Part shown: positions 39,307 through 49,625 of the stretch, in pieces
Position numbering within the stretch: the stretch's first letter is position 1
Layout: each line of letters begins with the position of its first letter
Assembly (NCBI GenBank): GCA_002747455.1
Contig: PDPG01000040.1
Span: forward strand, 1-64,000
Length of the DNA stretch: 64,000 bases
DNA from: Pseudomonadota bacterium
Lineage (GTDB): Bacteria > Pseudomonadota > Gammaproteobacteria > Thiotrichales > Thiotrichaceae
Direction of reading: 5' to 3'
The notes under the pieces: generated by a model
The model's input: the letters and a program-made list of their open reading frames with translations, nothing else
Told to the model about the DNA's origin: nothing
Database searches by the model: none
Position numbers and translations under genes: made by a program

Positions 39307-40755
39307 TTATGCACTAACTGCTTCTCGCTCAAGTGAGTTTTCTGTCACTCGCTGAGCGTTCCGAATTGTCATATAGACATTGAAGGCCATCAGAAACATT
39401 CCTGATACGAAGAACATGCCACCGATTGCCCGCACCACCAACGGCGCATGCATAAAGACAACCGTCGAGATAAACGTATAAGCGAGATTTCCATATTCAT
39501 CAAATTCACGCAGCATCATGCCTTGACCGATACCCGACGCCCACATTGATGTGATGTACAAAATAATACCCAGCGTCGAAACAAAGAAGTGAATCTTGAC
39601 AAGCTTCATGCTGTACAACTCTGTATTCCACAGTCTTGGAATCATGTGGTAGAACGAACCGACAGTAATCAGGGCAACCCAACCCAGTGCACCGGAGTGT
39701 ACATGCCCAACCGTCCAGTCAGTGTAGTGCGACAACGCGTTCACTTCTTTCAAGGACATCATCGGACCTTCAAACGTAGACATTCCGTAGAATGACAAGG
39801 CCGTAATCATAAACATCATAATCGGATCAGTACGCAACTTATCCCATGCGCCAGACAACGTCATAATACCGTTGATCATTCCACCCCACGATGGCATCAA
39901 CAACAGGATTGAGAACACTGCCGCGAGCGATGATGTCCAGTCAGGGATTGCCGTCCAGTGTAAGTGGTGAGTACCCACCCACATGTACATGAAGCCCAAC
40001 GCCCAGAAGTGAACGATTGATAAGCGATAAGAATAAACCGGACGACCTGCTTGCTTGGGAACAAAGTAGTACATCATGCCAAGGAAGGCTGCAGTCAAAA
40101 AGAAGCCCACGGCATTATGACCATACCACCACTGCGTCATCGCATCCTGAGCACCAGAGAACAAGCTGTAGGACTTTGCTCCAGCGAAACTCACCGGCAC
40201 CGCCAGATTATTGAAGATATGCAGAATCGCTGTTGCCAAAATAAACGCCATGTAGAACCAGTTGGCCACGTAGATGTGCGGCTGATTACGACGCATGATG
40301 GTTGCAACAAACACGATGAAATACGTGACCCAGACAATGGCAATCATGATATCAACATACCACTCTGGCTCCGCGTACTCACGCGCCTGAGTAATGCCCA
40401 TCATGTAACCGATACCAGCAACCACCAAAGCCGCATTCCAGCCGTAGAACATGAAGTCATGCACTGCCTTGGTGCCCGCTAGGCGAGCCTGACAAGTTCG
40501 TTGAACCACGTAGAAAGACGTTGCAAAAAGCGCATTACCACCGAAGCCGAAAATTACACCACTGGTATGAACCGGGCGTAGACGACCGAAAGTAATCTGT
40601 GCAATATCAAAGTTCAGAAACGGCCACGCAAGTTCTGAAGCGATCCAGACCCCAGTGAACATTCCCGCTATACCCCAAATCAGGGACGCTATTGCGAACT
40701 TCTTTACAATGTCATAGTTATATTGCTCAACAGAGCCAGCACTACTATGAGCCAT
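39307..40755 (-). CDS. ccoN: cbb3-type cytochrome c oxidase subunit I
   Basis: Catalytic subunit with hemes b and b3 and CuB, reducing O2 with high affinity and pumping protons. The 482-residue protein has about twelve hydrophobic segments and the conserved histidine-bearing stretches '[17 protein letters not shown]', '[18 protein letters not shown]', '[15 protein letters not shown]' and '[17 protein letters not shown]'. GAGG lies 8 bases before its ATG. It heads ccoNOQP-ccoGHI. I found no FNR box (TTGAT-N4-ATCAA) in the 213 bases upstream. Confidence 0.97.
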   Translation of the reverse strand: MAHSSAGSVEQYNYDIVKKFAIASLIWGIAGMFTGVWIASELAWPFLNFDIAQITFGRLRPVHTSGVIFGFGGNALFATSFYVVQRTCQARLAGTKAVHDFMFYGWNAALVVAGIGYMMGITQAREYAEPEWYVDIMIAIVWVTYFIVFVATIMRRNQPHIYVANWFYMAFILATAILHIFNNLAVPVSFAGAKSYSLFSGAQDAMTQWWYGHNAVGFFLTAAFLGMMYYFVPKQAGRPVYSYRLSIVHFWALGFMYMWVGTHHLHWTAIPDWTSSLAAVFSILLLMPSWGGMINGIMTLSGAWDKLRTDPIMMFMITALSFYGMSTFEGPMMSLKEVNALSHYTDWTVGHVHSGALGWVALITVGSFYHMIPRLWNTELYSMKLVKIHFFVSTLGIILYITSMWASGIGQGMMLREFDEYGNLAYTFISTVVFMHAPLVVRAIGGMFFVSGMFLMAFNVYMTIRNAQRVTENSLEREAVSA

Positions 40756-40968
40756 GCCATTACCTCAACTTAAAATTTAATCCGTACTCACTCAGATACC
40801 CGTGCCACACCCCAGATGCGGAGCGCTTGTAGGCGCACAAGGATACACCAGAACTTCTAGAGGTGTCTTGAAAAACACCCACAATAGATCCACTTTATCG
40901 CGCTCCCAGAAAGGAATCATATTTAACATTTAATTCCTTAATAAACGCCGGGCAATTACCGAAGCATA
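40756..40968. other. Intergenic region upstream of ccoN
   Basis: No gene and no perfect FNR/ANR box is visible. A small inverted repeat, GGTGT-N8-ACACC (about 40861-40878), stands within the region about 110 bases before the ccoN start and could be an operator or a weak hairpin. The promoter of the oxidase operon should be here but no convincing -35/-10 pair was found. Confidence 0.4.
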
Positions 40969-41334
40969 TCAGGGCAAGAGTATCACTAACCAAGTCAGGA
41001 CTGCATTGACAGAAATCAACAAAACTGCGGCCGATCCCATATCCTTCGCTCGACCTGAAAGCTCGTGCCACTCACCACCAAAGCGATCCACAACCGCCTC
41101 AATGGCCGAGTTCAGCAACTCAACGACTAATACCAGAACGATGCTCCCAATCAACAGGACAACCTCTACGCCCGTCTCCCCTAGCCAAATTGCCAGCGGG
41201 GTAGCGATCAACAACACAGCAAGCTCCTGACGAAAAGCCTCTTCGCCACGGTAAGCCGCTTTTAATCCCTGCATTGAAAACCGGAAAGCGTTAACCAGCC
41301 GCTTCCAGCCTCGGTTTGTATTTCCTGATGCCAT
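40969..41334 (-). CDS. dgkA: Diacylglycerol kinase
   Basis: Small three-helix membrane kinase that converts diacylglycerol, a by-product of lipid-linked envelope reactions, to phosphatidic acid. The 121-residue protein has the family signature 'VELLNSAIEAVVDRFGGEWHELSGRAKDMGSAAVL' split over helices 2 and 3, with the catalytic Glu in 'ELLNSAIE', preceded by the amphipathic start 'NAFRFSMQGLKAAYRGEEAFRQE'. It follows gcvP by 32 bases with no terminator visible, so it may share the glycine-controlled transcript. Confidence 0.95.
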   Translation of the reverse strand: MASGNTNRGWKRLVNAFRFSMQGLKAAYRGEEAFRQELAVLLIATPLAIWLGETGVEVVLLIGSIVLVLVVELLNSAIEAVVDRFGGEWHELSGRAKDMGSAAVLLISVNAVLTWLVILLP

Positions 41335-41366
41335 TCGTGCTCAACTTTCCCTACGTTATATACTCA

Positions 41367-44261
41367 TTAACGATAGGCATCAATGTCAGGGCACGAGCAT
41401 ACCAGATTCCTGTCACCAAAAACATTATCGACACGGTTAACGGTTGGCCAGTATTTACTACTATACGACACTCCCTTTGGAAATACTGCCTGTTGCTGAG
41501 TATAAGGATGATGCCATTCGCCACTTAAATCCTTTAATGTATGCGGTGCATTCACCAGCGGGTTATCATCTGCTGGCCACTCACCAGACTGAACACTCAG
41601 TATTTCTTGCTTAATCGCAATCATCGCATCACAAAAACGATTCAGCTCCGACAAGGACTCCGACTCTGTTGGCTCAATCATCAAAGTACCTGCCACCGGA
41701 AATGACATGGTCGGCGCATGGAAGCCATAATCCATTAAACGCTTCGCAATATCTTCTTCCGAAATACCCGATGCCGCTTTTAATGGGCGAATATCAATAA
41801 TACACTCATGCGCAACCCGCCCATTCGTTCCCTCAAACAATACCGAATAATGAGGTGCTAAACGCTCCTTCACGTAGTTAGCATTCAAAATCGCCAATTC
41901 AGTGGCACGTTTCATCCCCTCGGCGCCCATTTGCTTGAGGTACACCCAAGAAATCGGAAGTATTGCTGCACTGCCATAAGGAGCCGCAGAAACCGCACTA
42001 TTACCTTCAATCTTATCATCGACGGGACTCACTACATGACTGGGTAGGAACGGCGCCAAGTGTGATTTCACACCAATCGGCCCCATACCCGGGCCACCAC
42101 CACCGTGTGGAATACAGAATGTCTTATGCAAATTCAGATGAGATACATCCGAGCCAAACTTGCCTGGCTTACACAAGCCTACCTGCGCATTCATATTGGC
42201 ACCGTCCATATAAACTTGCCCACCATACTGATGCGTTAGCTCACACAACTCAACCACGGCCTCTTCAAAAACTCCGTGTGTTGACGGATAGGTAATCATC
42301 ACCGCAGACAGGTTTTCAGCATGTAACTCTGCCTTTTTCCTGAAATCTTCAATATCCACATTGCCATTCTTATCACACTCGACAATCACCACTTTCATGC
42401 CTGCCATCGCCGCCGACGCAGGGTTGGTTCCGTGGGCCGAGCTTGGAATCAGACAGACATGACGATGCCCTTCCCCACGACTCTCGTGATAACGGCTAAT
42501 TGCCACCAGACCCGCATACTCACCTTGTGCGCCGGAGTTGGGTTGCATAGAAATCTCATCATAACCCGTCACTTCGGTCAGGAAGGTTTCCAACTCTGCA
42601 ATCATCTTGCGATAACCAACGGTTTGATCTTTTGGCGCAAATGGATGAATATCTGCAAACTCCGCCCAGGTTACGGGCAACATTTCGCTACTGGCATTCA
42701 GTTTCATGGTGCATGAACCCAAAGGAATCATGCCGTGTGTCAATGAAAAGTCTTTATTTTCCAAACGCTTCAGGTAGCGCAGCATCTCTGTTTCGGAGTG
42801 ATAACGATTAAAAACCTCATGTGTCAAATAATCACTTTCACGCACATAAGCCGCTGGAATACCCGCTATGCCTTCGGCCACACATGCCGCATCCAGACTC
42901 TCAATATCCACGCCATGATCTTCGTCCAACAAAACATCAATTAATAGCTGTAAGTCTGCACGAGTTTTGCGCTCATCAAAACTAATGGACAACTTATCAT
43001 CACCCAATAGTCGTAAATTAATCCCTTCTGCCAACGCAGCCTGATACACCACATCACGCTGCTCACCGAAGTTGAGTGTTAATGTATCGAACCACGTGTC
43101 ATTCACCACCTCAATTCCATGCTGTTGACATGCCATTGCTGTGATACTCGCCATGCGATTGATACGCTGTGCAATTTGCTTCAAGCGCTGTGGCCCATGA
43201 TAGACTGCGTAAAGCGCGGCCATGTTTGCCAGCAGTGCCTGGGCAGTACAGATATTAGAGGTCGCCTTGTCACGTCGGATGTGCTGCTCGCGGGTTTGCA
43301 GCGCCATGCGCAAAGCTGTGTCGCCTGTTTTATCCAACGACACACCAATCAGGCGGCCTGGCATGGTTCGCTTGAACTTATCTCGTACTGCAAAGAAAGC
43401 AGCATGGGGGCCGCCAAAGCCCATTGGCACACCAAAACGCTGTGCCGATCCCAATACAACATCAGCATCCATTTCACCCGGAGACTTCAGCAGTAGCAAG
43501 CTCATCAAGTCGGCCGCCACACAGACTAAAGCCTTTTGCTCATGCGCTTGCGAAATCAACGGCTCAATATCAACGATCGCCCCTGTAGTATCCGGATACT
43601 GTAGCAGTACCCCAAACACCTCATGGCTTGCCAGCTCTGTCGCAGCATCGCCAATGATTAGTTCGTAGCCGAAATACTTCGCGCGGGTTCGGAGTACATC
43701 GATTGTTTGCGGATGAACTTGCTGATCGACAAAGAATGCATTACTTTTCAGCCGGTTCGAGCGTTTACACAAAGCCATTGCCTCGGCAGCAGCAGTAGCC
43801 TCATCCAACAATGACGCATTGGCAATACCCATGCCCGTCAAGTCCATCACCATTTGCTGATAATTCAGCAAGGCCTCCAAGCGCCCCTGTGAAATCTCCG
43901 GCTGGTAAGGCGTGTATGCCGTATACCAGCCCGGATTTTCCAATACATTACGCAGAATAACCGGCGGTACGATCGTGTCGTAATATCCCATGCCAATATA
44001 AGAAGTGGCTACGGTATTATCATCAGCCATCGCTCTCAAGTTGGCCAATGCCTGCTGCTCACTACAGGCTTTCCCCAACGCCAATGGCTCATCCAGCAAA
44101 ATACCCGCCGGAACAGTTTGCCGAACCAGTTCGCCCAAGCTCTCAACACCAATAGCCGACAACATGGTTTGTACATCATCAGCACTTGGCCCAATATGAC
44201 GGCTGATAAAATCATCATGCTGCTCAAGCGTTTGTAGGGAATGCGCCACTGTATTCTTCAT
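41367..44261 (-). CDS. gcvP: Glycine dehydrogenase (decarboxylating), P protein
   Basis: PLP-dependent P protein of the glycine cleavage system; decarboxylates glycine and passes the aminomethyl group to GcvH. At 964 residues it is the single-chain form with two homologous halves. The PLP lysine is Lys713 in 'HLNLHKTF', followed by the glycine-rich loop '[15 protein letters not shown]'. The N-terminal 'FISRHIGP' is characteristic. GAAGG lies six bases before the ATG. It is the third gene of gcvTHP. Confidence 0.97.
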   Translation of the reverse strand: MKNTVAHSLQTLEQHDDFISRHIGPSADDVQTMLSAIGVESLGELVRQTVPAGILLDEPLALGKACSEQQALANLRAMADDNTVATSYIGMGYYDTIVPPVILRNVLENPGWYTAYTPYQPEISQGRLEALLNYQQMVMDLTGMGIANASLLDEATAAAEAMALCKRSNRLKSNAFFVDQQVHPQTIDVLRTRAKYFGYELIIGDAATELASHEVFGVLLQYPDTTGAIVDIEPLISQAHEQKALVCVAADLMSLLLLKSPGEMDADVVLGSAQRFGVPMGFGGPHAAFFAVRDKFKRTMPGRLIGVSLDKTGDTALRMALQTREQHIRRDKATSNICTAQALLANMAALYAVYHGPQRLKQIAQRINRMASITAMACQQHGIEVVNDTWFDTLTLNFGEQRDVVYQAALAEGINLRLLGDDKLSISFDERKTRADLQLLIDVLLDEDHGVDIESLDAACVAEGIAGIPAAYVRESDYLTHEVFNRYHSETEMLRYLKRLENKDFSLTHGMIPLGSCTMKLNASSEMLPVTWAEFADIHPFAPKDQTVGYRKMIAELETFLTEVTGYDEISMQPNSGAQGEYAGLVAISRYHESRGEGHRHVCLIPSSAHGTNPASAAMAGMKVVIVECDKNGNVDIEDFRKKAELHAENLSAVMITYPSTHGVFEEAVVELCELTHQYGGQVYMDGANMNAQVGLCKPGKFGSDVSHLNLHKTFCIPHGGGGPGMGPIGVKSHLAPFLPSHVVSPVDDKIEGNSAVSAAPYGSAAILPISWVYLKQMGAEGMKRATELAILNANYVKERLAPHYSVLFEGTNGRVAHECIIDIRPLKAASGISEEDIAKRLMDYGFHAPTMSFPVAGTLMIEPTESESLSELNRFCDAMIAIKQEILSVQSGEWPADDNPLVNAPHTLKDLSGEWHHPYTQQQAVFPKGVSYSSKYWPTVNRVDNVFGDRNLVCSCPDIDAYR

Positions 44262-44287
44262 AATTAACCTTCGTAACCAGAGGGGGA

Positions 44288-44674
44288 TCAGTCGTCCAGG
44301 GACGCAAGATAGGCATCAGCATCCATCAGTTCGTCCATTTGTTGCATATCACTTGGCTGAACCCGAAACAGCCAACCACCATCAAACGGCTCACTATTCA
44401 CCAACTCCGGCGCATCTTCCAGAGTACTGTTTACTTCAAGCACCTCACCGCCAATCGGTGCATAAACATCCGATGCCGCCTTTACAGACTCAACCACGGC
44501 ACACTGCTCGCCAGCAGCCAATACAGTCCCCTCTTCAGGCAACTCAACAAAGACCAAGTCTCCCAATAATTCTTGTGCGTGATCGGTAATCCCAACGGTT
44601 ACACTGCCATCCTGATTGGTACGAGCCCACTCATGGGACTCATGATATTTTAATTCTGCGGGTAAATTACTCAT
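44288..44674 (-). CDS. gcvH: Glycine cleavage system H protein
   Basis: Lipoyl carrier that shuttles the aminomethyl group between P, T and L proteins. The 128-residue protein carries the lipoylation lysine Lys65 in '[13 protein letters not shown]' and the flanking '[12 protein letters not shown]'. It begins '[16 protein letters not shown]', typical of the family, with GGAG eight bases before the ATG. It lies between gcvT (74-base gap) and gcvP (26-base gap). Confidence 0.97.
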   Translation of the reverse strand: MSNLPAELKYHESHEWARTNQDGSVTVGITDHAQELLGDLVFVELPEEGTVLAAGEQCAVVESVKAASDVYAPIGGEVLEVNSTLEDAPELVNSEPFDGGWLFRVQPSDMQQMDELMDADAYLASLDD

Positions 44675-44748
44675 CTCTTACTCTCCATAGGTCATAATGC
44701 AATAGCGATATTCATAATGACAAGTCAGCGGACTCGCCCCAACCGCCA

Positions 44749-45834
44749 TTAATCCAGCTGCGACTTGCCATTTCGAACAAATACAGGTTTCACCACCTTT
44801 GCCGCAAGACACTTACCACGAATTTCAACTTCGCAACTATCGCCAATGCTTGCAGGTACTCGTGCCAATGCAATGGACTTGCCCAGTGTTGGGGAAAAAG
44901 TGCCGCTAGTAATTTCACCCTCACCAACATCACAGACAACTTTTTGATGTCCACGTAGGACACCCTTTTCCTGCAACACCAAGCCCACCAACTTCTGACT
45001 CACTCCCTGCTCCTTTTCTGCCTGAATGGCACGACGACCGATAAAGTCACGGTCTTGCGGCTCCCAAGCAATCGTCCAGGACAAGCCAGAAACCAGAGGC
45101 GAAGTCGTTTCATCCATATCTGAACCATAAAGATTCATGCCTGCTTCCAAGCGGAGTGTGTCACGCGCACCCAATCCAATAGGGGCGACACCCACTGCCA
45201 GCAGTCGCTCCCATAAGTCACCGGCTCGCTCATTGGGTAGCATAATTTCGTAGCCCGCTTCCCCCGTATAGCCAGTTTTGGCAATAAACAAGTCGCCTGC
45301 CTGTACGCCAAAGAACACACCAAGATCTTCCACCGTCACCCGCTCAGACTCAGAAAGCAAGCCCTGAACAGACTCAATCGCCTTTGGCCCCTGCACTGCC
45401 AACATTGACAGGTCATCACGCACCGTCATTTCAACATGATAAGAAGCCTTCTGAGCCTCCAGCCACGCCAAATCTTTATCACGCGTTCCGGCATTAATCA
45501 CCAAACGGTAAAAGTCATCGCCTAAATAGTAAACGATCAAATCATCAACCACCCCTCCCTCTGCATTCAGCATTGGGCTATACAAGGCTTTACCGAGCTG
45601 GGTGAGCTTTGCGACGTCGTTTGCCAATAGGTGGCGTAAAAATGCTTGGGTCTTTTCACCTTTGAGGTCAACCACGACCATATGTGACACATCAAACACG
45701 CCGGCGGCGGTTCTCACCTGATGGTGTTCCTGCACCTGAGAACCGTAGTGAATGGGCATTTCCCAACCGGCAAAATCGACAATTTTGGCACCCGCAGCGA
45801 GGTGGTGATCATATAAAGCAGTACGTTGAGGCAT
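44749..45834 (-). CDS. gcvT: Aminomethyltransferase (glycine cleavage T protein)
   Basis: Transfers the methylene group from the aminomethyl-H protein to tetrahydrofolate and releases ammonia. In 361 residues it has '[20 protein letters not shown]' near 22-41, the catalytic-aspartate segment 'GVFDVSHM', '[11 protein letters not shown]' near 194-204 and a C-terminal barrel ('[21 protein letters not shown]'). It is the first gene of gcvTHP; its ribosome site GGAG (45847-45850) lies immediately after the riboswitch terminator. Confidence 0.97.
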   Translation of the reverse strand: MPQRTALYDHHLAAGAKIVDFAGWEMPIHYGSQVQEHHQVRTAAGVFDVSHMVVVDLKGEKTQAFLRHLLANDVAKLTQLGKALYSPMLNAEGGVVDDLIVYYLGDDFYRLVINAGTRDKDLAWLEAQKASYHVEMTVRDDLSMLAVQGPKAIESVQGLLSESERVTVEDLGVFFGVQAGDLFIAKTGYTGEAGYEIMLPNERAGDLWERLLAVGVAPIGLGARDTLRLEAGMNLYGSDMDETTSPLVSGLSWTIAWEPQDRDFIGRRAIQAEKEQGVSQKLVGLVLQEKGVLRGHQKVVCDVGEGEITSGTFSPTLGKSIALARVPASIGDSCEVEIRGKCLAAKVVKPVFVRNGKSQLD

Positions 45835-45851
45835 TTAGATATCAGTCTCCA

Positions 45852-45888
45852 TAAAAAAGGCGGCAGATAGCTTTCACTATCTGCCGCC
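45852..45888 (-). terminator. Intrinsic terminator of the glycine riboswitch
   Basis: A 12-bp perfect stem (45859-45870 and 45877-45888) with a six-base loop is followed on the minus strand by a run of six T (45853-45858). It is the expression platform between the second glycine aptamer and the gcvT ribosome site. The stem starts where the P1 strand of aptamer 2 ends, so glycine binding can compete with its formation. Confidence 0.85.
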
Positions 45889-46078
45889 CCTCTGTCCTGA
45901 TACCTGAGATATTCCCCGCTGACAACAGCGCGTTAAGCCCTTCGGTAGGTGCGATGCACACCGTTCTCCAGAGTTAGCACAAAATACAGTCCTTCTGCCT
46001 GAGCGTTTCCGGGCGGATTTGCGTCTTCGGCGGCCAGCCTAACTCCCTGACCCTCTCCTGCATTCTGTGTTGCTAATC
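45889..46078 (-). ncRNA. Tandem glycine riboswitch upstream of gcvT
   Basis: On the minus strand two glycine aptamers are recognisable. The first opens GGAGAGGGTC near 46060 and includes GCCGCCGAAGACGCAAATC (about 46018-46036) and CGCTCAGGCAGAAGGAC. The second opens TCTGGAGAACGGTG (about 45961-45975), with CACCTACCGAAGGGCT and CTCAGGTATCAGGACAGAGGGG at its end. The short linker between them is usual for the tandem form. With the terminator that follows, it should act as an ON switch, raising gcvTHP transcription when glycine is plentiful. The direction of the switch is inferred from the family. Confidence 0.92.
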
Positions 46079-46084
46079 GCGAGG

Positions 46085-46112
46085 AGTATATCCAAGCCTC
46101 AAGTAAATTCAA
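46085..46112 (-). promoter_or_regulatory. Promoter of the riboswitch-gcvTHP transcript
   Basis: On the minus strand TTGAAT (46107-46112) is 16 bases from TATACT (46085-46090), putting the start of RNA near 46078, just ahead of the first aptamer. The -35 box begins only eight bases after the dsbC stop at 46121. Confidence 0.7.
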
Positions 46113-46120
46113 AGCGTGAA

Positions 46121-46897
46121 TCATTTTTTCTGGTTAAAAACGCTCTTAGGCTTATCAGCATCCAGCATCGCTGCCAAACGGTCAGCGGGCATATAACCAG
46201 GGATTAACTGTCCCGATTCTGTTAGCAATGCTGGCGTACCATTTACACCCAAGGCCTGCCCTAGCTGATATTGTTGTTTAACCGGATTGTCACATTTTTT
46301 TGCTGCAATTTTTTGACGGTTTTTGGCTTTAGTCATTGCCAACTGCTGATCATCCGCGCACCAAACACTGACAATTTTATCGTAAGAAGGCGAACCAACG
46401 CCCGCACGTGGGAAGGCCAAATACTCAACCGTAATGCCCTTTTCATTAATCTCATCCATCTCACGGTGCAGCTTCGCACAATATCCGCAATCAATATCGG
46501 TAAACACCTTGAGGACGTGCTTTTCATCTTTGGCTTTGAATACAACCGGTGTCGTTTTCGCGGCCTCCATCATCTTCTTACGCACTGAACGCTGCGCAAC
46601 TTCTGACAAGTTTTCCCGTGTCTGCAAATTCAGCAAATCGCCACTAATGAAGTATTTGCCATCGGCGCTCAGATAGACTAATTCTGTGCCGTACATCACC
46701 TGATACAGACCTGCAATCTGACTCTCTGCAATTGAGTCCGGCGGAGTTTTGAAAGTCTTAACCAGCACATCATTCAGCAACTTTTCCGTTGTGCCAGAAT
46801 CTGCGGTTGCCTTTTTAGTTGGTTCTGCTGCGCCCACCACGCCCATTGCCAACAGGCATAACCCAAGTGTTGCTACTCTTAATTTGTTTTTCATCAT
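46121..46897 (-). CDS. dsbC: Thiol:disulfide interchange protein DsbC
   Basis: Periplasmic disulfide isomerase. The 258-residue protein (257 if the second of two adjacent ATG codons is used) has a signal peptide ending near 'VVGAAEP' (about 24), an N-terminal dimerisation domain ('LLNDVLVKTFKTPPDSIAESQI') and a thioredoxin domain with active site 'CGYC' (Cys137-Cys140) and the cis-Pro segment 'GVNGTPAL'. A second cysteine pair ('VWCADDQ', 'AKKCDNP') matches the structural disulfide of DsbC. It follows xerD, the usual order. Confidence 0.95.
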   Translation of the reverse strand: MMKNKLRVATLGLCLLAMGVVGAAEPTKKATADSGTTEKLLNDVLVKTFKTPPDSIAESQIAGLYQVMYGTELVYLSADGKYFISGDLLNLQTRENLSEVAQRSVRKKMMEAAKTTPVVFKAKDEKHVLKVFTDIDCGYCAKLHREMDEINEKGITVEYLAFPRAGVGSPSYDKIVSVWCADDQQLAMTKAKNRQKIAAKKCDNPVKQQYQLGQALGVNGTPALLTESGQLIPGYMPADRLAAMLDADKPKSVFNQKK

Positions 46898-46974
46898 CGT
46901 TTGCTTACTACCATTGTTTTTGAATACGTTAAAGAGACTACGCTGTCGGCGAGCTGAACAAATGTACGACCAAG

Positions 46975-47871
46975 CTACCCACGCGGATGGTGTTGCCGGT
47001 GTACCTCCTGCAAACGCGCCTGCGCAATATGTGTATAAATTTGAGTCGTGGACAGGTTACTATGACCGAGCAACATTTGTAAGACCCGTAAGTCCGCGCC
47101 GTGGTTCAATAAGTGTGTCGCAAACGCATGCCTTAGCGTATGGGGTGACAATTTTTGTTCAATACCAGCCTCTACTGCATAACGTTTAATCAGATACCAA
47201 AATGCCTGGCGGCTCATCCCCTGCCCGCGACGTGTGACAAAAACCGCATTACAAACACCTTGCCCACGCATCAGCTCCGGCCTTGCGACATCAAGGTATA
47301 CACTTACCCAGCCCACAGCAACATCGCCAATGGGTACCAGACGCTCTTTACTCCCCTTGCCCAACACCCGGACAACACCCATTTGCAAATTAATCTGGGA
47401 TAATTCCAGAGAAATCAACTCAGTCACACGCAAGCCAGTTGCGTACAACAACTCCAGCATCGCCCGATCGCGCAACCCCAGCATTTTTTCCGTATCGGGA
47501 GCTTCCAGCAATGCATCTACTTGCGTTTCAGATAAAGACCCCGGCAAAGAGCGGCCAATACGCGGTGCATCAATCAAGGCAGATGGATCTTCCGCTACCC
47601 GCCCTTGGCGTAGTTGATAGTGATAAAAGCGGCGCAAACTGGATAATACGCGCGCCATACTACTGGTCTTGGCACCCTGCTTTCCGCGATATGCTAGGTA
47701 TTGCTGAAGCGTTGCCGAATCCGCACTGAGTAAATCCAGGGACAACTCACTCCCCAACCAATCCGCCCACGCACTCAGATCACGGCGGTAGGCTGCCAGC
47801 GTATTTTGGCTCAGGCCACGCTCCGACCAAAGCGCATCCAGAAAGCCATCAATCAACGACTGATTATCCAA
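46975..47871 (-). CDS. xerD: Site-specific tyrosine recombinase XerD
   Basis: Resolves chromosome dimers at dif together with XerC. The 298-residue protein has an N-terminal SAM-like core-binding domain (1-100) and the catalytic domain with Arg148 ('ATGLRVTELI'), Lys172, His244 and Arg247 ('PHTLRHAFATHLL'), His270 ('LLGHSNLSTTQ') and the nucleophile Tyr279. 'ADLRVLQMLLGH' is typical of XerC/D. XerD rather than XerC is preferred from its neighbour dsbC. A 77-base gap separates it from dsbC. Confidence 0.93.
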   Translation of the reverse strand: MDNQSLIDGFLDALWSERGLSQNTLAAYRRDLSAWADWLGSELSLDLLSADSATLQQYLAYRGKQGAKTSSMARVLSSLRRFYHYQLRQGRVAEDPSALIDAPRIGRSLPGSLSETQVDALLEAPDTEKMLGLRDRAMLELLYATGLRVTELISLELSQINLQMGVVRVLGKGSKERLVPIGDVAVGWVSVYLDVARPELMRGQGVCNAVFVTRRGQGMSRQAFWYLIKRYAVEAGIEQKLSPHTLRHAFATHLLNHGADLRVLQMLLGHSNLSTTQIYTHIAQARLQEVHRQHHPRG

Positions 47872-47887
47872 GTTAAAAAATCTGCAC

Positions 47888-48469
47888 TTACTTCAAGTCT
47901 TCACCAGAAATGATCGCTTGTGATGCGTCCACGGAACGCAGCACATTACCCTTGAACTCACCTTTTCCATAAAAATCAACTTTCTTGATGCTCGGAAACA
48001 CATCACTAAATGAGATTTGCAAACGATCCACTGGATCACACTCAAACACATAAGTCAGCTCAAAGTCACTATGCCCATTATCATCACCCACTGCGTGTAC
48101 ATCATCCGCGCCTTCACTCTTGGTATTCGGGTCATCGTGCTCATGATAAGCCAACATATCAGAGTCCATATTAGAGCTATACGGCGCACAGGCATCAACG
48201 GGAACAAACTGAAATAACCACCTTAGCGCTTCCTCTTTGTAAAGCCTTTCATACTGCTCATTCAGCTTCTTTTTTTGCTCAGGCCGTTTTGGTGAACCCT
48301 CAAAGCCCAAAATATCCTGCGACGTGGCAACCATTTTGAATGTCAGAAAACTATCCTCCTTCACAACCGCAACCGCCAAAGTTCCATGCTGGTGCGGGCC
48401 GGGAATCGGAGTGGCCATTGCGGTAGATACAGGCAGCAATAAAGCCGCCAATACTGAAAGAAGTTTCAT
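47888..48469 (-). CDS. Periplasmic zinc-binding protein of the ZrgA family (DUF2796)
   Basis: Small exported protein (193 residues) with a signal peptide ending near 'STAMA' (about 19). The family pattern is visible: 'HQHGTLAVAVV' near 27-37, 'SQDILGFEGSPKRPEQKK' near 50-67, a central His/Asp-rich insert ('YHEHDDPN', 'DDVHAVGDDNGHSDFEL') and 'YVFECDPVDRL' near 140-150. Known members (ZrgA) bind zinc in the periplasm and act in zinc uptake; function here is by family. No zinc ABC transporter is in the window. It is divergent from the inositol-monophosphatase family gene and upstream of xerD by 16 bases. Confidence 0.8.
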   Translation of the reverse strand: MKLLSVLAALLLPVSTAMATPIPGPHQHGTLAVAVVKEDSFLTFKMVATSQDILGFEGSPKRPEQKKKLNEQYERLYKEEALRWLFQFVPVDACAPYSSNMDSDMLAYHEHDDPNTKSEGADDVHAVGDDNGHSDFELTYVFECDPVDRLQISFSDVFPSIKKVDFYGKGEFKGNVLRSVDASQAIISGEDLK

Positions 48470-48557
48470 GGATTTGTCTCACTGCTCGAAGATTATCAAT
48501 ATAAGGATGCAGGCAATTTCAACTGCAGATGGTGCAGGTATCCCCTCTGATTTTGGG

Positions 48558-48563
48558 TATAAT
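48558..48563 (+). promoter_or_regulatory. -10 element upstream of the inositol-monophosphatase family gene
   Basis: A perfect TATAAT lies 33 bases before the ATG at 48596. The hexamer 17 bases upstream (CAGGTA) is a poor -35 box. The 126-base divergent region with the ZrgA-like gene holds nothing else recognisable. Confidence 0.45.
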
Positions 48564-48595
48564 AGCGCCGCCGAATTTACCCGAGGGATGTTAGC

Positions 48596-49363
48596 ATGTC
48601 ACCATTTCTGAAAACAGCCATTGATGCCGCCAAAGCCGCACAGCAGATCATTGAGAAATACTATAACGGCGAATTTGACGTTGAAATTAAGCCTGATCAA
48701 AGCCCGGTGACGATTGCCGATGTCGAAACGGAACAAACCATTAAGAAAATTATTCTGGATACCTTCCCTGATCATGGCTTCTACGGTGAAGAAACTGGCA
48801 AAGTCAATGAGGGTGCTGACTACAACTGGCTGATTGATCCCATTGATGGCACCAAAAGTTTTGTTCGTGGCTACCCTTTCTTTTCGACACAAATCGCGCT
48901 CATGCACAAAGGTGAGTTGATTGTCGGTGTGTCAAATGCGCCCTGTTTCAACGAAATGGCTTACGCAGAAAAAGGTCAGGGTGCGTGGCTAAATGGTGAA
49001 AAAATCACCGTGAGTGATATTGCAGACCTTCATAACACCACCCTCTCACTGGGGAATATCGCAACCATTGCTCGCCAACCACAATGGCAGACACTTGGCG
49101 AGCTGATTCAGCAAGTCCATCGCACCCGCGGTTATGGCGATTTCTACCATTACCACCTGTTGGCCAGCGGTAAACTGGATATAGTTGTTGAGTCAGACGT
49201 TAACATTCTGGATATTGCCGCCCTGTCGGTCATTGTCAACGAAGCGGGTGGGTGTTTTACCGATTTATCCGGTCAGGCGCTGACGCTGGATACAACAAGC
49301 GTCTTGGCTTGCAATCTCAAAACAACACATCAACACCTGCTGGATCGCTTGCAATACAGCTGA
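48596..49363 (+). CDS. Inositol monophosphatase family protein (possibly histidinol-phosphatase HisN type)
   Basis: Mg2+-dependent phosphatase of the IMPase superfamily, 255 residues. Metal ligands are Glu65/Glu66 in 'GEETG' and Asp81, Asp84 in 'DPIDGT'; the third motif is 'NILDIAALSVIVNEAGG' (near 203-219). The segment 'SFVRGYPFFSTQIAL' (88-102) fits the HisN-like subgroup better than SuhB or CysQ, so histidinol-phosphate is a plausible substrate, but this is inference. GAGGG lies eight bases upstream of the ATG. It ends one base from the convergent FmdB gene. Confidence 0.85.
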   Translation: MSPFLKTAIDAAKAAQQIIEKYYNGEFDVEIKPDQSPVTIADVETEQTIKKIILDTFPDHGFYGEETGKVNEGADYNWLIDPIDGTKSFVRGYPFFSTQIALMHKGELIVGVSNAPCFNEMAYAEKGQGAWLNGEKITVSDIADLHNTTLSLGNIATIARQPQWQTLGELIQQVHRTRGYGDFYHYHLLASGKLDIVVESDVNILDIAALSVIVNEAGGCFTDLSGQALTLDTTSVLACNLKTTHQHLLDRLQYS

Positions 49364-49364
49364 A

Positions 49365-49625
49365 TTACTTCGCGTCAGAAGAGCCTGAGGCAGCCGAGGT
49401 ACTGTCCGAATGACCTCCTTCTTCCTTCAGGTTCTTCTTATTGCCGCTTTTAAAATCCGTTTCATACCATCCACCGCCACTTAAACGAAACCCCGCCGCA
49501 GTGACTTGCTTATGTAACTCAGGTTCGTTACAAGATGGGCAGATAGTTAATGGTGCATCGCTGACCTTTTGAATTACTTCTTCAACATGACCACACTTGG
49601 CACACTGATACTCATAAATTGGCAT
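49365..49625 (-). CDS. FmdB-type zinc ribbon protein
   Basis: Short putative regulatory protein (86 residues from ATG 49625, which has GAGG six bases upstream). The zinc ribbon holds Cys8-x2-Cys11 ('YQCAKCGH') and Cys29-x2-Cys32 ('CPSCNE'), followed by the family motif 'TAAGFRLSGGGWYETDFK'. The C-terminal 25 residues are Ser/Lys-rich and disordered. In many gammaproteobacteria this gene precedes aspS; no aspS is here. Its role is unknown beyond the family name. Confidence 0.88.
   Translation of the reverse strand: MPIYEYQCAKCGHVEEVIQKVSDAPLTICPSCNEPELHKQVTAAGFRLSGGGWYETDFKSGNKKNLKEEGGHSDSTSAASGSSDAK

Noticed and set aside
40756..40968. FNR/ANR box expected before ccoN
   Set aside because: No TTGAT-N4-ATCAA or close variant could be found by eye in the region.
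43222..43668. A 148-codon rightward open frame
   Set aside because: Antisense to gcvP, which is intact with all motifs.
45933..46124. A 63-codon leftward open frame upstream of gcvT
   Set aside because: It lies wholly inside the glycine riboswitch and its promoter; the codons are explained by conserved RNA structure, and there is no ribosome site.
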